Source of the DNA: Marseilla massiliensis
GTDB taxonomy: Bacteria; Bacteroidota; Bacteroidia; Bacteroidales; Bacteroidaceae
NCBI RefSeq assembly: GCF_016899955.1
Contig: NZ_JACJJL010000015.1
Span: forward strand, 39,061-103,060
DNA length: 64,000 nt
Direction: 5' to 3'
The translations under genes and the position numbers were made by a program. The notes under the pieces were generated by a model, which was given only the letters and a program-made list of their open reading frames with translations, did no database searches and was not told the origin of the DNA. How positions within the stretch are numbered: position 1 is the stretch's first letter; each line of letters starts with the position of its first letter. Below, one piece after another: positions 18,958-28,012 of the stretch.

Positions 18958-19359
18958 ATGGCAAACAAAAGAGAATACGCGGCAGCCAACAAGCGTTGGC
19001 TGGAAGAGAAATCACAAGAGGAAGGAGTGAAAGCGCTCCCAAAGGGAATCTACTATAAAGTATTGGCAGAAGGAAAGAACGATGGCGTTCACCCCTCTCC
19101 AAGAAGCATTGTGACAGCTCACTATACGGGGCGCACAATCGATGGCAAGCAGTTTGACTCCAGCCGTGGCGGTGCTCCACTCGCTGTACGCCTTTGTGAC
19201 CTCATCGAAGGGTGGATCATAGCCATGCAGTATATGTGTGTGGCCGACAAATGGGAGGTGTATATCCCGTCGGAGATGGGCTACGGCAAGTTTTCACAGC
19301 CTGGCATCCCCGGTGGCAGCACGCTCATCTTTGAGATAGAGTTGTTGGGGATAGCATAG
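18958..19359 (+). CDS. FKBP-type peptidyl-prolyl cis-trans isomerase
   Basis: The 133-residue protein is one FKBP domain after a 30-residue charged helix (REYAAANKRWLEEK). Seen are VTAHYTGRTIDGKQFDSS, LIEGWIIAMQYM, IPSEMGYGKF and LIFEIELLGI. No signal peptide, so it is cytoplasmic, unlike many FkpA-type relatives. The binding-pocket Tyr (AHYTGR) and Asp (FDSS) are present; the pocket Trp is kept in EGWI. It follows glycerate kinase by 9 bp. Confidence 0.9.
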   Translation: MANKREYAAANKRWLEEKSQEEGVKALPKGIYYKVLAEGKNDGVHPSPRSIVTAHYTGRTIDGKQFDSSRGGAPLAVRLCDLIEGWIIAMQYMCVADKWEVYIPSEMGYGKFSQPGIPGGSTLIFEIELLGIA

Positions 19360-19418
19360 ACAATCGCCACCAGGGAGCCAATGATAATATGTTTGCCCAA
19401 TAAACAAATACTGGTTTT

Positions 19419-19499
19419 TGTCGTCTGGAATGACTGCCGACTTTGTATAAGGCGCTTCGAACTACTGCAAAGCAAAGTCGGCAGCCAATCTGACGACAA
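19419..19499. repeat. Long inverted repeat (hairpin)
   Basis: TGCCGACTTTG (19435-19445) and CAAAGTCGGCA (19473-19483) pair perfectly over 11 bp. Outer arms TTGTCGTC and GACGACAA pair over 8 bp. It lies between the FKBP gene and the truncated end of the amidohydrolase. Confidence 0.65.
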
Positions 19500-19599
19500 C
19501 AAGAGCGGGCGTTCGGAATGCATTTTAGGAATGTCATAACGAACGTCCGACGGCCTATCAATTGTTGGTAAAGCCGCAAAGCCAATGCGAGCAACAAAC

Positions 19600-20427
19600 T
19601 CAATCCAGCCGAGAGGGATTGCCAGCAAGGTCATAATAGAGTCGCGACAGGTTTCCTTCCCAATCTACAGGCTGCATATACCCGTTACCAACCACTGCCG
19701 GAAGAATTGATTTCATGCGTGGGATGGCAAGCGGCAGGAACGAACCGCAATGCGGCACGACAACCCTCAGGTTCGGATAGCGCACCAGAACGTTCCGCGA
19801 CAGCATATTCACTATGGCACGAGTGGTTTCCGCGGGATACTCGTACATGGCAAGTGGTGTGATGCGGATGATGTTTTCCGGGTAGGGAGTGGGCCGGTGA
19901 GGATGGACAATGACTACGGCATGGCGTTCATTCAACACCTCCATCAACGGGTCAAGCTCCGGGTCTCCCAGATACTGCCCGCGGCTGTTGGTTGCCAGCT
20001 TGATGCCGTCGGCACGCAAGGTGCCAAGCGCATAGATGGCCTCACGTATGGCAGCATCCACATCAGGCAAAGGAAGGGCGGCACAGAACAAGAAACGTCC
20101 CGGGTGCTTTTCCTTTGTTTCCGCCGCCACCTCGTTAACATGACGTATGCAGGCAGCACTCTCCACACCATCGCCGTAATACGGTTGCGGGGCAGGCATG
20201 GTCAATACGGCGCAACCAATACCAGCGCTGTCCATGAAGGAAATATGGTTTTCTGCCTCCCATTCGGGCAGCGGGAACGTTTCCTCAAGCTCTGCGCCAT
20301 GCCTACGCAAAAGTTCCTTGTATTCCGACAGTATGATGTGCGTATGTACATCTACCGCCATCTGCGCATGAACCATGATGTTTGACATTAAGGCTGTCAG
20401 CCCAATTATGATTCGCTTCATTCGCAT
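19600..20427 (-). pseudogene. Exported ACMSD-like amidohydrolase, 3'-truncated
   Basis: The 275-residue product has a signal peptide (IIIGLTALMSNIMVHAQ) and an amidohydrolase-2 domain: the metal motif DVHTHI, GIKLATNSRGQYLGDP, HPHRPTPYPENIIR and VVVPHCGSFLPLAIPRM. It stops at YYDLAGNPSRLD, where relatives continue for about 50-60 residues including the catalytic Asp of the GSDxP-type motif. The enzyme is therefore probably dead or altered. It follows the aldo/keto reductase by 4 bp in one operon. The missing end was replaced near 19615, close to the hairpin at 19419-19499. Confidence 0.65.
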
Positions 20428-20429
20428 AA

Positions 20430-21487
<1,058 letters not shown>

Positions 21488-21503
21488 TCATGGAAAATCA
21501 CAC

Positions 21504-21538
21504 ATCCCATTTACGGATAAAACAAACGTGTTTACTGT
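21504..21538 (-). promoter_or_regulatory. AraC-type operator, aldo/keto reductase promoter
   Basis: Two direct half-sites on the minus strand: ACAGTAAA starting at 21538 and TCCGTAAATGGGAT starting at 21517, 21 bp apart. The proximal site starts 38 bp upstream of the -7 box. The 13-mer CCGTAAATGGGAT recurs in the alcohol dehydrogenase promoter. Confidence 0.6.
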
Positions 21539-21706
21539 ATATGGCAGATGATACACCACACGGCAATCAACATCATTTCCGTATATCGCGCATACCAAAG
21601 TGACGCCATAGGTCAACTGCCACATTGTTTACATTGCCAAACACATTCAGCCTATTGACGAATTTTCAAAGCGTCGGCTCCGGATTGTTCAAACCTGTGG
21701 GCACAG

Positions 21707-22162
21707 CTAATCATTCGATGAGAGTGTAACCGTCACATTGCCATTTCCCAACGCTGATTTCAACCGTGTGCCGTCCGCATTGTCTATCCGCCCAACCCGG
21801 GTAAAGTTCCACGAATTGGTAGAATAATAAATCACCAGATACTTTCCCTGGTAAAGAATGATGTCACCGGGCCCTGTTGTTGTCTGCCTGTCATTGCGGG
21901 GGAGGTTTGTGCCAAGCGGCCCAACTTTTTCCATGTTACCGTAATCCTCCATTTCCACGGTTACGTCTCCTTTAGACAGCAACGCCATCAAAGCGTCAGC
22001 TGACGAATTATCCACCAAAGTGGCTGTGAATGTCTCGCCGCCTTTGATGGTCAGTCTGATTGAATTTGTTTTCATACTATTGTCATTTTCATTTGATTGC
22101 CCGAATATCGGTAATGATACCAACATACAAGTCAACAGTTGTACGACTTTCCTGACTTTCAT
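21707..22162 (-). CDS. Exported cyclophilin-like protein
   Basis: From the ATG at 22162 the product is 151 residues with a signal peptide (VVQLLTCMLVSLPIFGQS) and a cyclophilin-like fold (PF18050): IRLTIKGGETFTATLVDNSS, VTVEMEDYGNMEKVGPLG, GDIILYQGKYLVIYYSTNSW and the closing SALGNGNVTVTL. An in-frame start 66 bp upstream would bury the signal peptide and is rejected. Isomerase activity is doubtful in this subfamily. In Bacteroides the gene is often near aldo/keto reductases and AraC regulators, as here. Function unknown. Confidence 0.8.
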   Translation of the reverse strand: MKVRKVVQLLTCMLVSLPIFGQSNENDNSMKTNSIRLTIKGGETFTATLVDNSSADALMALLSKGDVTVEMEDYGNMEKVGPLGTNLPRNDRQTTTGPGDIILYQGKYLVIYYSTNSWNFTRVGRIDNADGTRLKSALGNGNVTVTLSSND

Positions 22163-22225
22163 ATTATATATTTGATTCTGTTTTCCGGCTCCACCATTTT
22201 TACATGGCAAGGAAGCCAATGAACC

Positions 22226-22386
22226 CACTTAAACTTTCTCCGAAAAGTTTTTTTTGCCTCATTCCGAGGTTCTTTTCGGTCAGTTTCTTCCCCGTCATTC
22301 GTCACGTAGCCCGCTACGCTCTTCTTTCCGGCAAAGAAACAGCCACGAAAACATTACTCGGGCTGAAGTCGCAAAAAGTTTAAATG
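22226..22386. repeat. 160-bp imperfect palindrome, MITE-like
   Basis: The ends mirror each other: CTTAAACTTTCTCCGA (from 22229) against the complement of TCGCAAAAAGTTTAAAT (to 22385). Inside, TTTTCG pairs with CGAAAA and GTTTCTT with AAGAAAC. The centre is CGTAGCCCGCTACG (22305-22318), the complement of the centre of the 9514-9574 element. No open frame. It lies between the cyclophilin-like gene and the alcohol dehydrogenase stop. AAACTTT/AAAGTTT plus a T-run at 22231-22255 could also end plus-strand transcription. Confidence 0.55.
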
Positions 22387-22493
22387 AGTCCAATAATCCG
22401 TTTTGTAAATGCCTTCATTGCGACGCATTATCATACAGAGAAGAATAGACAGAAGGGATGAGGACTGTGCTGTTCCTCATCCGTCTGTTTTTA

Positions 22494-23675
22494 CTACTTA
22501 TAAGATTCCTCATACACATTCACGATGTCTGCGTCAGACATCTGGACACGGTCACTGGTGAACATGACGCCCATCACTTCGCGGGTGTTGCGCATCAACG
22601 TTTCAAACTCTTCGGGAACTATACCATAATCCGACATCTTCAAGTCGGCTACTCCACAGGCCTCCTGCAGTCGGGTCAGTGCAGTAAGGAAGTCTTCCGG
22701 CTTAGAGGCTTCCGTCATGCCCATTGCCTGTGCCATGCGGATGAATCGGTCATCGCATGCATGGTGTTCGATGAAGTATTTGTAATAGGCACGGCTCACC
22801 ATTATCAGTCCTGCGCCGTGAGGCAGGTTGGGATGATAGGCCGAAAGCGCATGTTCCAATGCATGCTCACTGGTTATAAGCGTCAGGCACATCACACCGC
22901 CAGACAATGTGTTGCCAAAAGCAACGCGTGTACGGGCCTCAATATCATTTCCGTCCTTAATGGCACGGGGCAAATATTCGGCAATGTTACGGATGGCCTC
23001 GAGGGCATACATGTCACTCATCAGGTTGGCACCTTTGGCTATATATCCCTCTGTGCTGTGGAACAAAGCATCGAAACCTTGGTATGCAGTGAATGTTGCC
23101 GGTACGCTTTTCATCAGTTCCGCATCGACAATGGATAGAACGGGGAACAGCGACGCGTCTCCCACAAAAGCTTTTTCAAACGTATCTTCCTTTGTGATAA
23201 CGCCCGAGCTGTCGGTCTCCGACCCCGTACCCGCAGTGGTAGTAATGGCTATGATTGGCAACGGCCTTACGGCAATGGGCAGTCCTTTTCCTGAACCGAT
23301 GGGCACGTAATCCCACAGTTCGCCTTCGTTCGTTGCCATCACGGCAATGGCCTTGGCACAGTCCATGACACTTCCGCCACCAAGCGCTACGAGAAAGTCA
23401 CAATCATTGTCGCGTGCCACCTTTGCCCCTGCATTGACATTACCGACAGAGGGATTGGGAGCGACACCGTCGAAAACGAATGTTTCCACGCCCGCCCTGT
23501 GCAATTGCTCTTCCGTGCGGGCAAGGTAACCGTTGGCACGGGTCGATTTCCCGTTTGAGATAATTATCAGCGCACGTCTGCCCGGCATTGGTTGATCACC
23601 TAATTTGTTCAACATCCCTTCACCAAACATCACACGTGTTGGGATGTACATGTCGTAATTGTTGTTTGTTTCCAT
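22494..23675 (-). CDS. Iron-containing alcohol dehydrogenase
   Basis: A 393-residue group III alcohol dehydrogenase, YqhD/BDH-like by its start METNNNYDMYIPTRVMFGEG. NAD(P) binding is shown by LVALGGGSVMDCAKAIA and AITTTAGTGSETDSSGVI. Metal ligands lie in SDMYALEAI (Asp region) and SEHALEHALSAYHPNLPHG (His). It reduces aldehydes or oxidises alcohols; substrate unknown. It has its own promoter and the most elaborate copy of the shared operator. Confidence 0.9.
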   Translation of the reverse strand: METNNNYDMYIPTRVMFGEGMLNKLGDQPMPGRRALIIISNGKSTRANGYLARTEEQLHRAGVETFVFDGVAPNPSVGNVNAGAKVARDNDCDFLVALGGGSVMDCAKAIAVMATNEGELWDYVPIGSGKGLPIAVRPLPIIAITTTAGTGSETDSSGVITKEDTFEKAFVGDASLFPVLSIVDAELMKSVPATFTAYQGFDALFHSTEGYIAKGANLMSDMYALEAIRNIAEYLPRAIKDGNDIEARTRVAFGNTLSGGVMCLTLITSEHALEHALSAYHPNLPHGAGLIMVSRAYYKYFIEHHACDDRFIRMAQAMGMTEASKPEDFLTALTRLQEACGVADLKMSDYGIVPEEFETLMRNTREVMGVMFTSDRVQMSDADIVNVYEESYK

Positions 23676-23858
23676 ATATTACTCGTTGATTAAATTGTTG
23701 CAATGTCACTCAAATTTCCTTCCGCACAGATTCCGACCTTGCGTGCATAGATGTTTAGACAATGGTTTATGGCCCACCCATCCGCATCCCGGCAGTTAGA
23801 ACAACTGCGCAAAGTATCTATGCTGCCACTCATAATCGCTTGTGAAGTAATTTTGGTG

Positions 23859-23866
23859 CAAAGATA
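23859..23866 (-). promoter_or_regulatory. -7 box of the alcohol dehydrogenase gene
   Basis: TATCTTTG on the minus strand matches TAnnTTTG. The leader is about 180 nt. Confidence 0.6.
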
Positions 23867-23874
23867 ACAGACTG

Positions 23875-23925
23875 CCTCCGTAAATGGGATAACGCATTTA
23901 CGGAGGATTGTAACCGAATTACGGA
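23875..23925 (-). promoter_or_regulatory. AraC-type operator, alcohol dehydrogenase promoter
   Basis: CCTCCGTAAATG (23875-23886) and CATTTACGGAGG (23895-23906) are perfect 12-bp inverted arms. On the minus strand TCCGTAAATG starts at 23904 and TCCGTAATTCGG starts at 23925: direct repeats 21 bp apart. The proximal one is 38 bp upstream of the -7 box. Confidence 0.65.
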
Positions 23926-24390
23926 TTGTTTCCCACACCCCGTTCTCACCATAAAGAAGGTGGATTATGAATTGCCTCACCTACAGGACTTTGTTAGGAA
24001 TGCACCACATTGCACAGCAAGGCATCCAACAACGAGAAAAACAACAATAATCGTGCAAACCAGAGGCCGACCATCGCGACAGGACATCGGCGCCATATAT
24101 GCCACACGCTGCCACGGCACAGCATACAAAGAAACATAAAAGGAACAAAATGCAAACGTAAGTTGTTCGCGGCAGTAAGTGCCTTACGATAAGCAGTACG
24201 CACGATTTCTTTAGGCGAGGGAAACCGTGCGTATGCAGAGCATTTGCCACCTTGACCGGTTTGACGCAGAAGAGCGTTGAGTAAAGCCTCTTGTCAAGCC
24301 GAATATTCGCAACGTGCATGTGGCTTTTACAGATTCATGCAAAACCACAAATGCTTACGCTTGTCTACTTAACCACCCCAAGCCAGCCAA
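23926..24390. other. Intergenic region, no supported gene
   Basis: About 465 bp between the alcohol dehydrogenase operator and the end of the AraC gene. Short open frames on both strands overlap each other and show no domain or signal. Confidence 0.5.
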
Positions 24391-25290
24391 TCACCTCAAC
24401 TGCATTCGATACTCATTAGGGGTGCATCCGGCAACCTTCTTGAACAGACGGCTCAAGTGATGGGGATATTGAAAACCAACTTCATAAGCTATCTCGCTGA
24501 CAGTTTTGTTTGTTACCAACAGCCGGTCTTTCACTTTGCTGATTATTGCCTGGTGAATGTATTCGATGGCCGACTTTCCCGTCTGCTTCTTAACAAGGTC
24601 GCCAAAGTAGTTGGCTGAGAAATGAAGCTGGTCGGCGCACCAGGCCACAGAGGGCAATCCGAGCTCTATTGGCTTCCTGGAGTCGAAATAACCATTCAGC
24701 AAAGCTTCAAACCTTGTAAGGACATCAGAATTGATAACCTCGCGGGTTGCAAATTGCCTGTCGTAGAAACGAAGGCAATGGTTAAGCAAAACTTCTATGT
24801 TGGAAATAATGATGCTGCGGCTGTGCTTATCGATAGGGTGGCGAAGCTCCTCCTCTATCTCTTCGAAACAATTGAAGATTGTCTGCCGCTCACGCTCCGA
24901 CATGTGCAACGCCTCATTCACTTCATACGAAAAGAAGGTGTATTCCTTCATCTTGCGGGCAAACAACGTACCACGTATCAAGTCCGGATGGAATAGCAAC
25001 GCATAGCCTTGCGGGTGCAGGGTCTCTCCGTCATCATCGATACCTCCCACTTGTCCCGGGGCAATAAACACCAGAGTTCCTTCCTGGTAATCATACTTAT
25101 TGCGCCCGTAAGAAATGGGGCCGTGTATTTTCTCTTTCAAGAAGATGGCATAGAAACCGAAACATTTGCAACGGTGCTTCAAAACCTCCACCTTGGAAAA
25201 ATCGACTATGCCCACCAAGGGATTCAGTGTTTCCAGTCCCAAAAACTCATTATAGTCGTTGATTGTCTGCAAGTCTAATATTTCACCCAT
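24391..25290 (-). CDS. AraC-family transcriptional regulator
   Basis: The 299-residue protein has an N-terminal cupin-like sensing half (YGRNKYDYQEGTLVFIAPGQ) and a C-terminal double helix-turn-helix: WCADQLHFSANYFGDLVKKQ as the first and VSEIAYEVGFQYPHHLSRLF as the second, ending GCTPNEYRMQ. AraC proteins bind direct repeats about 21 bp apart, which is exactly the spacing seen at three nearby promoters, so it is the likely regulator of the reductase, dehydrogenase and BASS/DUF362 genes. Effector unknown. Confidence 0.9.
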   Translation of the reverse strand: MGEILDLQTINDYNEFLGLETLNPLVGIVDFSKVEVLKHRCKCFGFYAIFLKEKIHGPISYGRNKYDYQEGTLVFIAPGQVGGIDDDGETLHPQGYALLFHPDLIRGTLFARKMKEYTFFSYEVNEALHMSERERQTIFNCFEEIEEELRHPIDKHSRSIIISNIEVLLNHCLRFYDRQFATREVINSDVLTRFEALLNGYFDSRKPIELGLPSVAWCADQLHFSANYFGDLVKKQTGKSAIEYIHQAIISKVKDRLLVTNKTVSEIAYEVGFQYPHHLSRLFKKVAGCTPNEYRMQLR

Positions 25291-25318
25291 GCTTTTTCAC
25301 CTTTTTCGTTTTACTGCT

Positions 25319-25326
25319 CAAAAGTA
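25319..25326 (-). promoter_or_regulatory. -7 box of the AraC gene
   Basis: TACTTTTG on the minus strand, 29 bp before the ATG at 25290. The divergent operator of the plus-strand gene starts 40 bp further up. Confidence 0.55.
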
Positions 25327-25365
25327 CGGAATTATTCCCAAAGCCAATTCAGTTTTGCAACTCAT

Positions 25366-25493
25366 TCTGTAAAATAGGTAGGAGATTCTGTGAAATTGGT
25401 TCGCAACGTTTCGTTTGCAGTGCTGTTCGCCCAAATTGGTGCATCAATCTGTAATTTATGTATAAGCAAAAACAGCCAAACAGTATAATTTTG
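25366..25493 (+). promoter_or_regulatory. Promoter and double AraC-type operator of the BASS/DUF362 locus
   Basis: The distal pair is TCTGTAAAATAGGT (25366) and TCTGTGAAATTGGT (25387). The proximal pair is TCGCCCAAATTGGT (25427) and TCTGTAATTTATG (25448). Each pair is spaced 21 bp. The -7 box TAATTTTG begins at 25486, 38 bp after the start of the proximal half-site, as in the other two promoters. Confidence 0.6.
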
Positions 25494-25519
25494 CACACGA
25501 AAAATAACACATAAACAAT

Positions 25520-26451
25520 ATGAATCCATTCATAAGATTTATTAAAAACTGGACCTTGCCTATCGGCATGACATGCGGCGTGATGGGATTTATGGCATTC
25601 CACAATATACCTCAACTGTCGCCAGCAACCGCTCAAACACAGAAAGCCACCGCAGAGCCATTGCGGAAAGAGGCTTCAACGACATTGCCACTGTCGACAT
25701 CATGGACGAGGACGGAAGCCTGGACATACCCGTCGGCGACAACACCCACATACAGTTTGACCGTGTGGGCAGCCATATTGCCAACTATGATTTCCTTATC
25801 AACATCGCTCACTTTAAGGGGCACGCGATGGGCGGCTTCGGCGGTGTGCTGAAAAACCAAAGCATCGGGATGGCTTCGCGCGAAGGCAAGACACTGATAC
25901 ACACTGCCGGCGACTACGAGAACCCCAACCAGGTATTCAACAACCGGCAAGGTCAAGACGCCTTTCTCGAATCGATGGCTGCGGCAGCACAGGCCGTTCA
26001 CAACTATTTCGGCGGCAGGGTGATATACATCAATGTGATGAACAACCTTTCGGTTGACTGCGACTGCGACGGTAGCCCTTCGGCACCACAGATGCGCGAC
26101 ATCGGTATATTGGCCTCGCTCGACCCCGTAGCCCTCGACAAGGCGTGCCTCGACCTTGTGTTCAACCACCAGTCTACGGCCAACGATGACAGCAGGCCGC
26201 TGATACAACGCATTAACCGGCAGCACGGCACGCACATTGTTGAATATGCAGAACAGATTGGCCTTGGTACGACGGCCTACAACCTGATAGACATTGACGA
26301 AGAAAGCGGCATACACAATGTGGCCGATGACAACTTAAGGTATAATGTGTACACCACAGAAGGGCTGAAAGTGCTCACCAATGCCAAAAGCCTCGGTTCA
26401 TTGAAACCCGGTATATATATAGTAAACGGGAGGAAACAGACCGTAAGGTGA
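25520..26451 (+). pseudogene. Deletion fusion: BASS transporter start joined to DUF362 protein end
   Basis: Translation from the ATG at 25520 gives FIRFIKNWTLPIGMTCGVMG, the first helix of a bile acid:Na+ symporter (BASS) family transporter. After about 34 residues the resemblance ends near 25620. From there a different frame encodes a DUF362 protein lacking its first 130 or so residues: ASNRSNTESHRRAIAERGFN, NYDFLINIAHFKGHAMGGFG, SLDPVALDKACLDLV and a secretion-type tail ending LKPGIYIVNGRKQTVR. The two parts are out of frame, so one deletion removed most of a transporter and the start of the next gene. Neither product should be functional. Confidence 0.7.
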
Positions 26452-26833
26452 ATTGCAACCGATATGAGAGGGCCGGCAGAATGCCGCCCAGAATGTTTAT
26501 AATCCATCCCCATCCGCTTTCGTTGCCAATGGTTGGACAAACTGAAAAGACTGTCCTGCCAAGCCACAACGAAAGCGTTTTTTGGTTTGTGCCAATCACA
26601 AATGCAAAGAAACGGACACACAACAAGTGTGTGCATTGGCTGCCGATGAGGGGATGGGCACTGCTGACGGCCGACGGATGATAAAAAAGACAACACGTTT
26701 TCACCCCAACAGGGCAACATTACGCATAGCTATGGCATCAGAGCGCACCGGCCATAACGTCACAATGGATGTACAAAGGCGTGCGCAAGCAGATAAAACA
26801 AGTGAAACGTTAGGCTGTTTCATTAATTATTTG
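26452..26833. other. Intergenic region, no supported gene
   Basis: About 380 bp. Short frames on both strands lack domains. The right end leads into the glutaredoxin-like gene promoter. Confidence 0.5.
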
Positions 26834-26841
26834 TAACTTTG
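26834..26841 (+). promoter_or_regulatory. -7 box of the glutaredoxin-like gene
   Basis: TAACTTTG, 26 bp upstream of the ATG at 26868. Confidence 0.6.
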
Positions 26842-26867
26842 CCTTCACAACAAACACAACGACACAC

Positions 26868-27170
26868 ATGATTAAGATATATGGAATGGCAACCTGCCCA
26901 GACTGCACATACGTTGACGAGCAGGTGAAAGGCAATGGTAAGTATGATGTGATAGACATTGGCGCACACGTTAAATACATGAAAGAGTTTTTGCGCTTGC
27001 GCGATGCCAATCCGGCGTTTGACGCAGCCAAGCGCTCGGGAGCGGTGGGAATACCCTGCTTCGTGCTCGAAGACGGAACGGTGACGTTGAGGCCAGAAGA
27101 TGCAGGCTTGCGTTCGCGCTCAAACGAATATGAAGGTGCTGCATGCAGCCTCGACGGCAGCGGTTGTTAA
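26868..27170 (+). CDS. Glutaredoxin-related protein
   Basis: The 100-residue protein has a thioredoxin-fold start with the dithiol active site CPDC (Cys10, Cys13) in MIKIYGMATCPDCTYVDEQV, and a cis-proline region GAVGIPCFVLEDGTVTL. It is a member of the short Bacteroidetes glutaredoxin-like group. Probable role: thiol-disulfide exchange in the cytoplasm. The C-terminus has two further cysteines (AACSLDGSGC), unusual for classic glutaredoxins and possibly metal-binding. Confidence 0.8.
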   Translation: MIKIYGMATCPDCTYVDEQVKGNGKYDVIDIGAHVKYMKEFLRLRDANPAFDAAKRSGAVGIPCFVLEDGTVTLRPEDAGLRSRSNEYEGAACSLDGSGC

Positions 27171-27221
27171 ACAAGACCGGTTGGTTTGCATATTCACTAT
27201 TTATAAATAATATTTTGGGGC

Positions 27222-27773
27222 ATGAACAATGCTGACAAACCAAGGTGCAGCTGGTGTAACATGGATAACCCGGCTTACGTTGCATACCACGACGAGGAAT
27301 GGGGAGTGGCTGTGCACAACGACAACAAGCTCTTCGAGATGCTGCTGCTTGAAACATTCCAAGCCGGACTGTCATGGGAGTGTGTCTTGAACAAACGCGA
27401 GGCTTTCCGCAAGGCGTTCGACGGTTTCGACTACAACATCATTGCCAACTATGACGAAAACAAACTGGCAGAACTGCACAACGACAAAGGCATAATACGC
27501 AACCGACTGAAAATTAAGGCTGCCGTGACCAACGCCAAGGTCTTCATAGGCATTCAGCATGAGCATGGGTCGTTCGACAGATATATCTGGGAGTTCACCG
27601 ACGGGAAGACAATTCATGAGACAGGCTGTGCCACATCGCCCCTGTCTGACCGAATCTCCAAAGAACTTCGACGATTGGGCATGAAGTTTGTTGGTAGCAC
27701 GATAATATATTCCTACCTGCAGGCCATAGGGATAATAAACTCACACGAGCCTACGTGCTGGTGTGCCACATGA
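27222..27773 (+). CDS. tag: DNA-3-methyladenine glycosylase I
   Basis: The 183-residue enzyme removes 3-methyladenine from alkylated DNA. Diagnostic features are RCSWCNMDNPAYVAYHDEEW at the N-terminus, FEMLLLETFQAGLSW, the middle GIIRNRLKIKAAVTNA, and the zinc-binding end NSHEPTCWC (with Cys and His near the start forming the zinc site). Length is normal. It follows the glutaredoxin-like gene by 51 bp. Confidence 0.95.
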   Translation: MNNADKPRCSWCNMDNPAYVAYHDEEWGVAVHNDNKLFEMLLLETFQAGLSWECVLNKREAFRKAFDGFDYNIIANYDENKLAELHNDKGIIRNRLKIKAAVTNAKVFIGIQHEHGSFDRYIWEFTDGKTIHETGCATSPLSDRISKELRRLGMKFVGSTIIYSYLQAIGIINSHEPTCWCAT

Positions 27774-27817
27774 TTTCCGCCAAACAACATGGCTTGCCCA
27801 AATGGCAGTGATGGCGT

Positions 27818-27868
27818 GATGGACATGCAGAAGTTATGACACGGGGGCATAACTTCTGGATGTCCATC
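27818..27868. terminator. Very long hairpin between convergent genes
   Basis: GATGGACAT pairs with ATGTCCATC and CAGAAGTTATG with CATAACTTCTG: 20 paired bases with one G/G mismatch around a 9-nt loop. It lies between the convergent tag and beta-barrel genes. No T-tract; a bidirectional terminator or a repeat unit are both possible. Confidence 0.55.
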
Positions 27869-28012
27869 ATGCTCTCACTCTCCACATGAAATATGGGACG
27901 GCAGAGATAAACACCGCGCGGGCTTCCAGGCATTGGGCCGTGGAACCAGCACCGTAAACTCAGCCCGGAACGCTCGCGTTGCAACGTGCATATATATAGT
28001 TTTTGTTATATA

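Noticed and set aside
19281..19634. 117-codon minus-strand frame joining the truncated amidohydrolase region to the FKBP gene
   Set aside because: It crosses a hairpin and the antisense of FKBP, and gives no recognisable protein.
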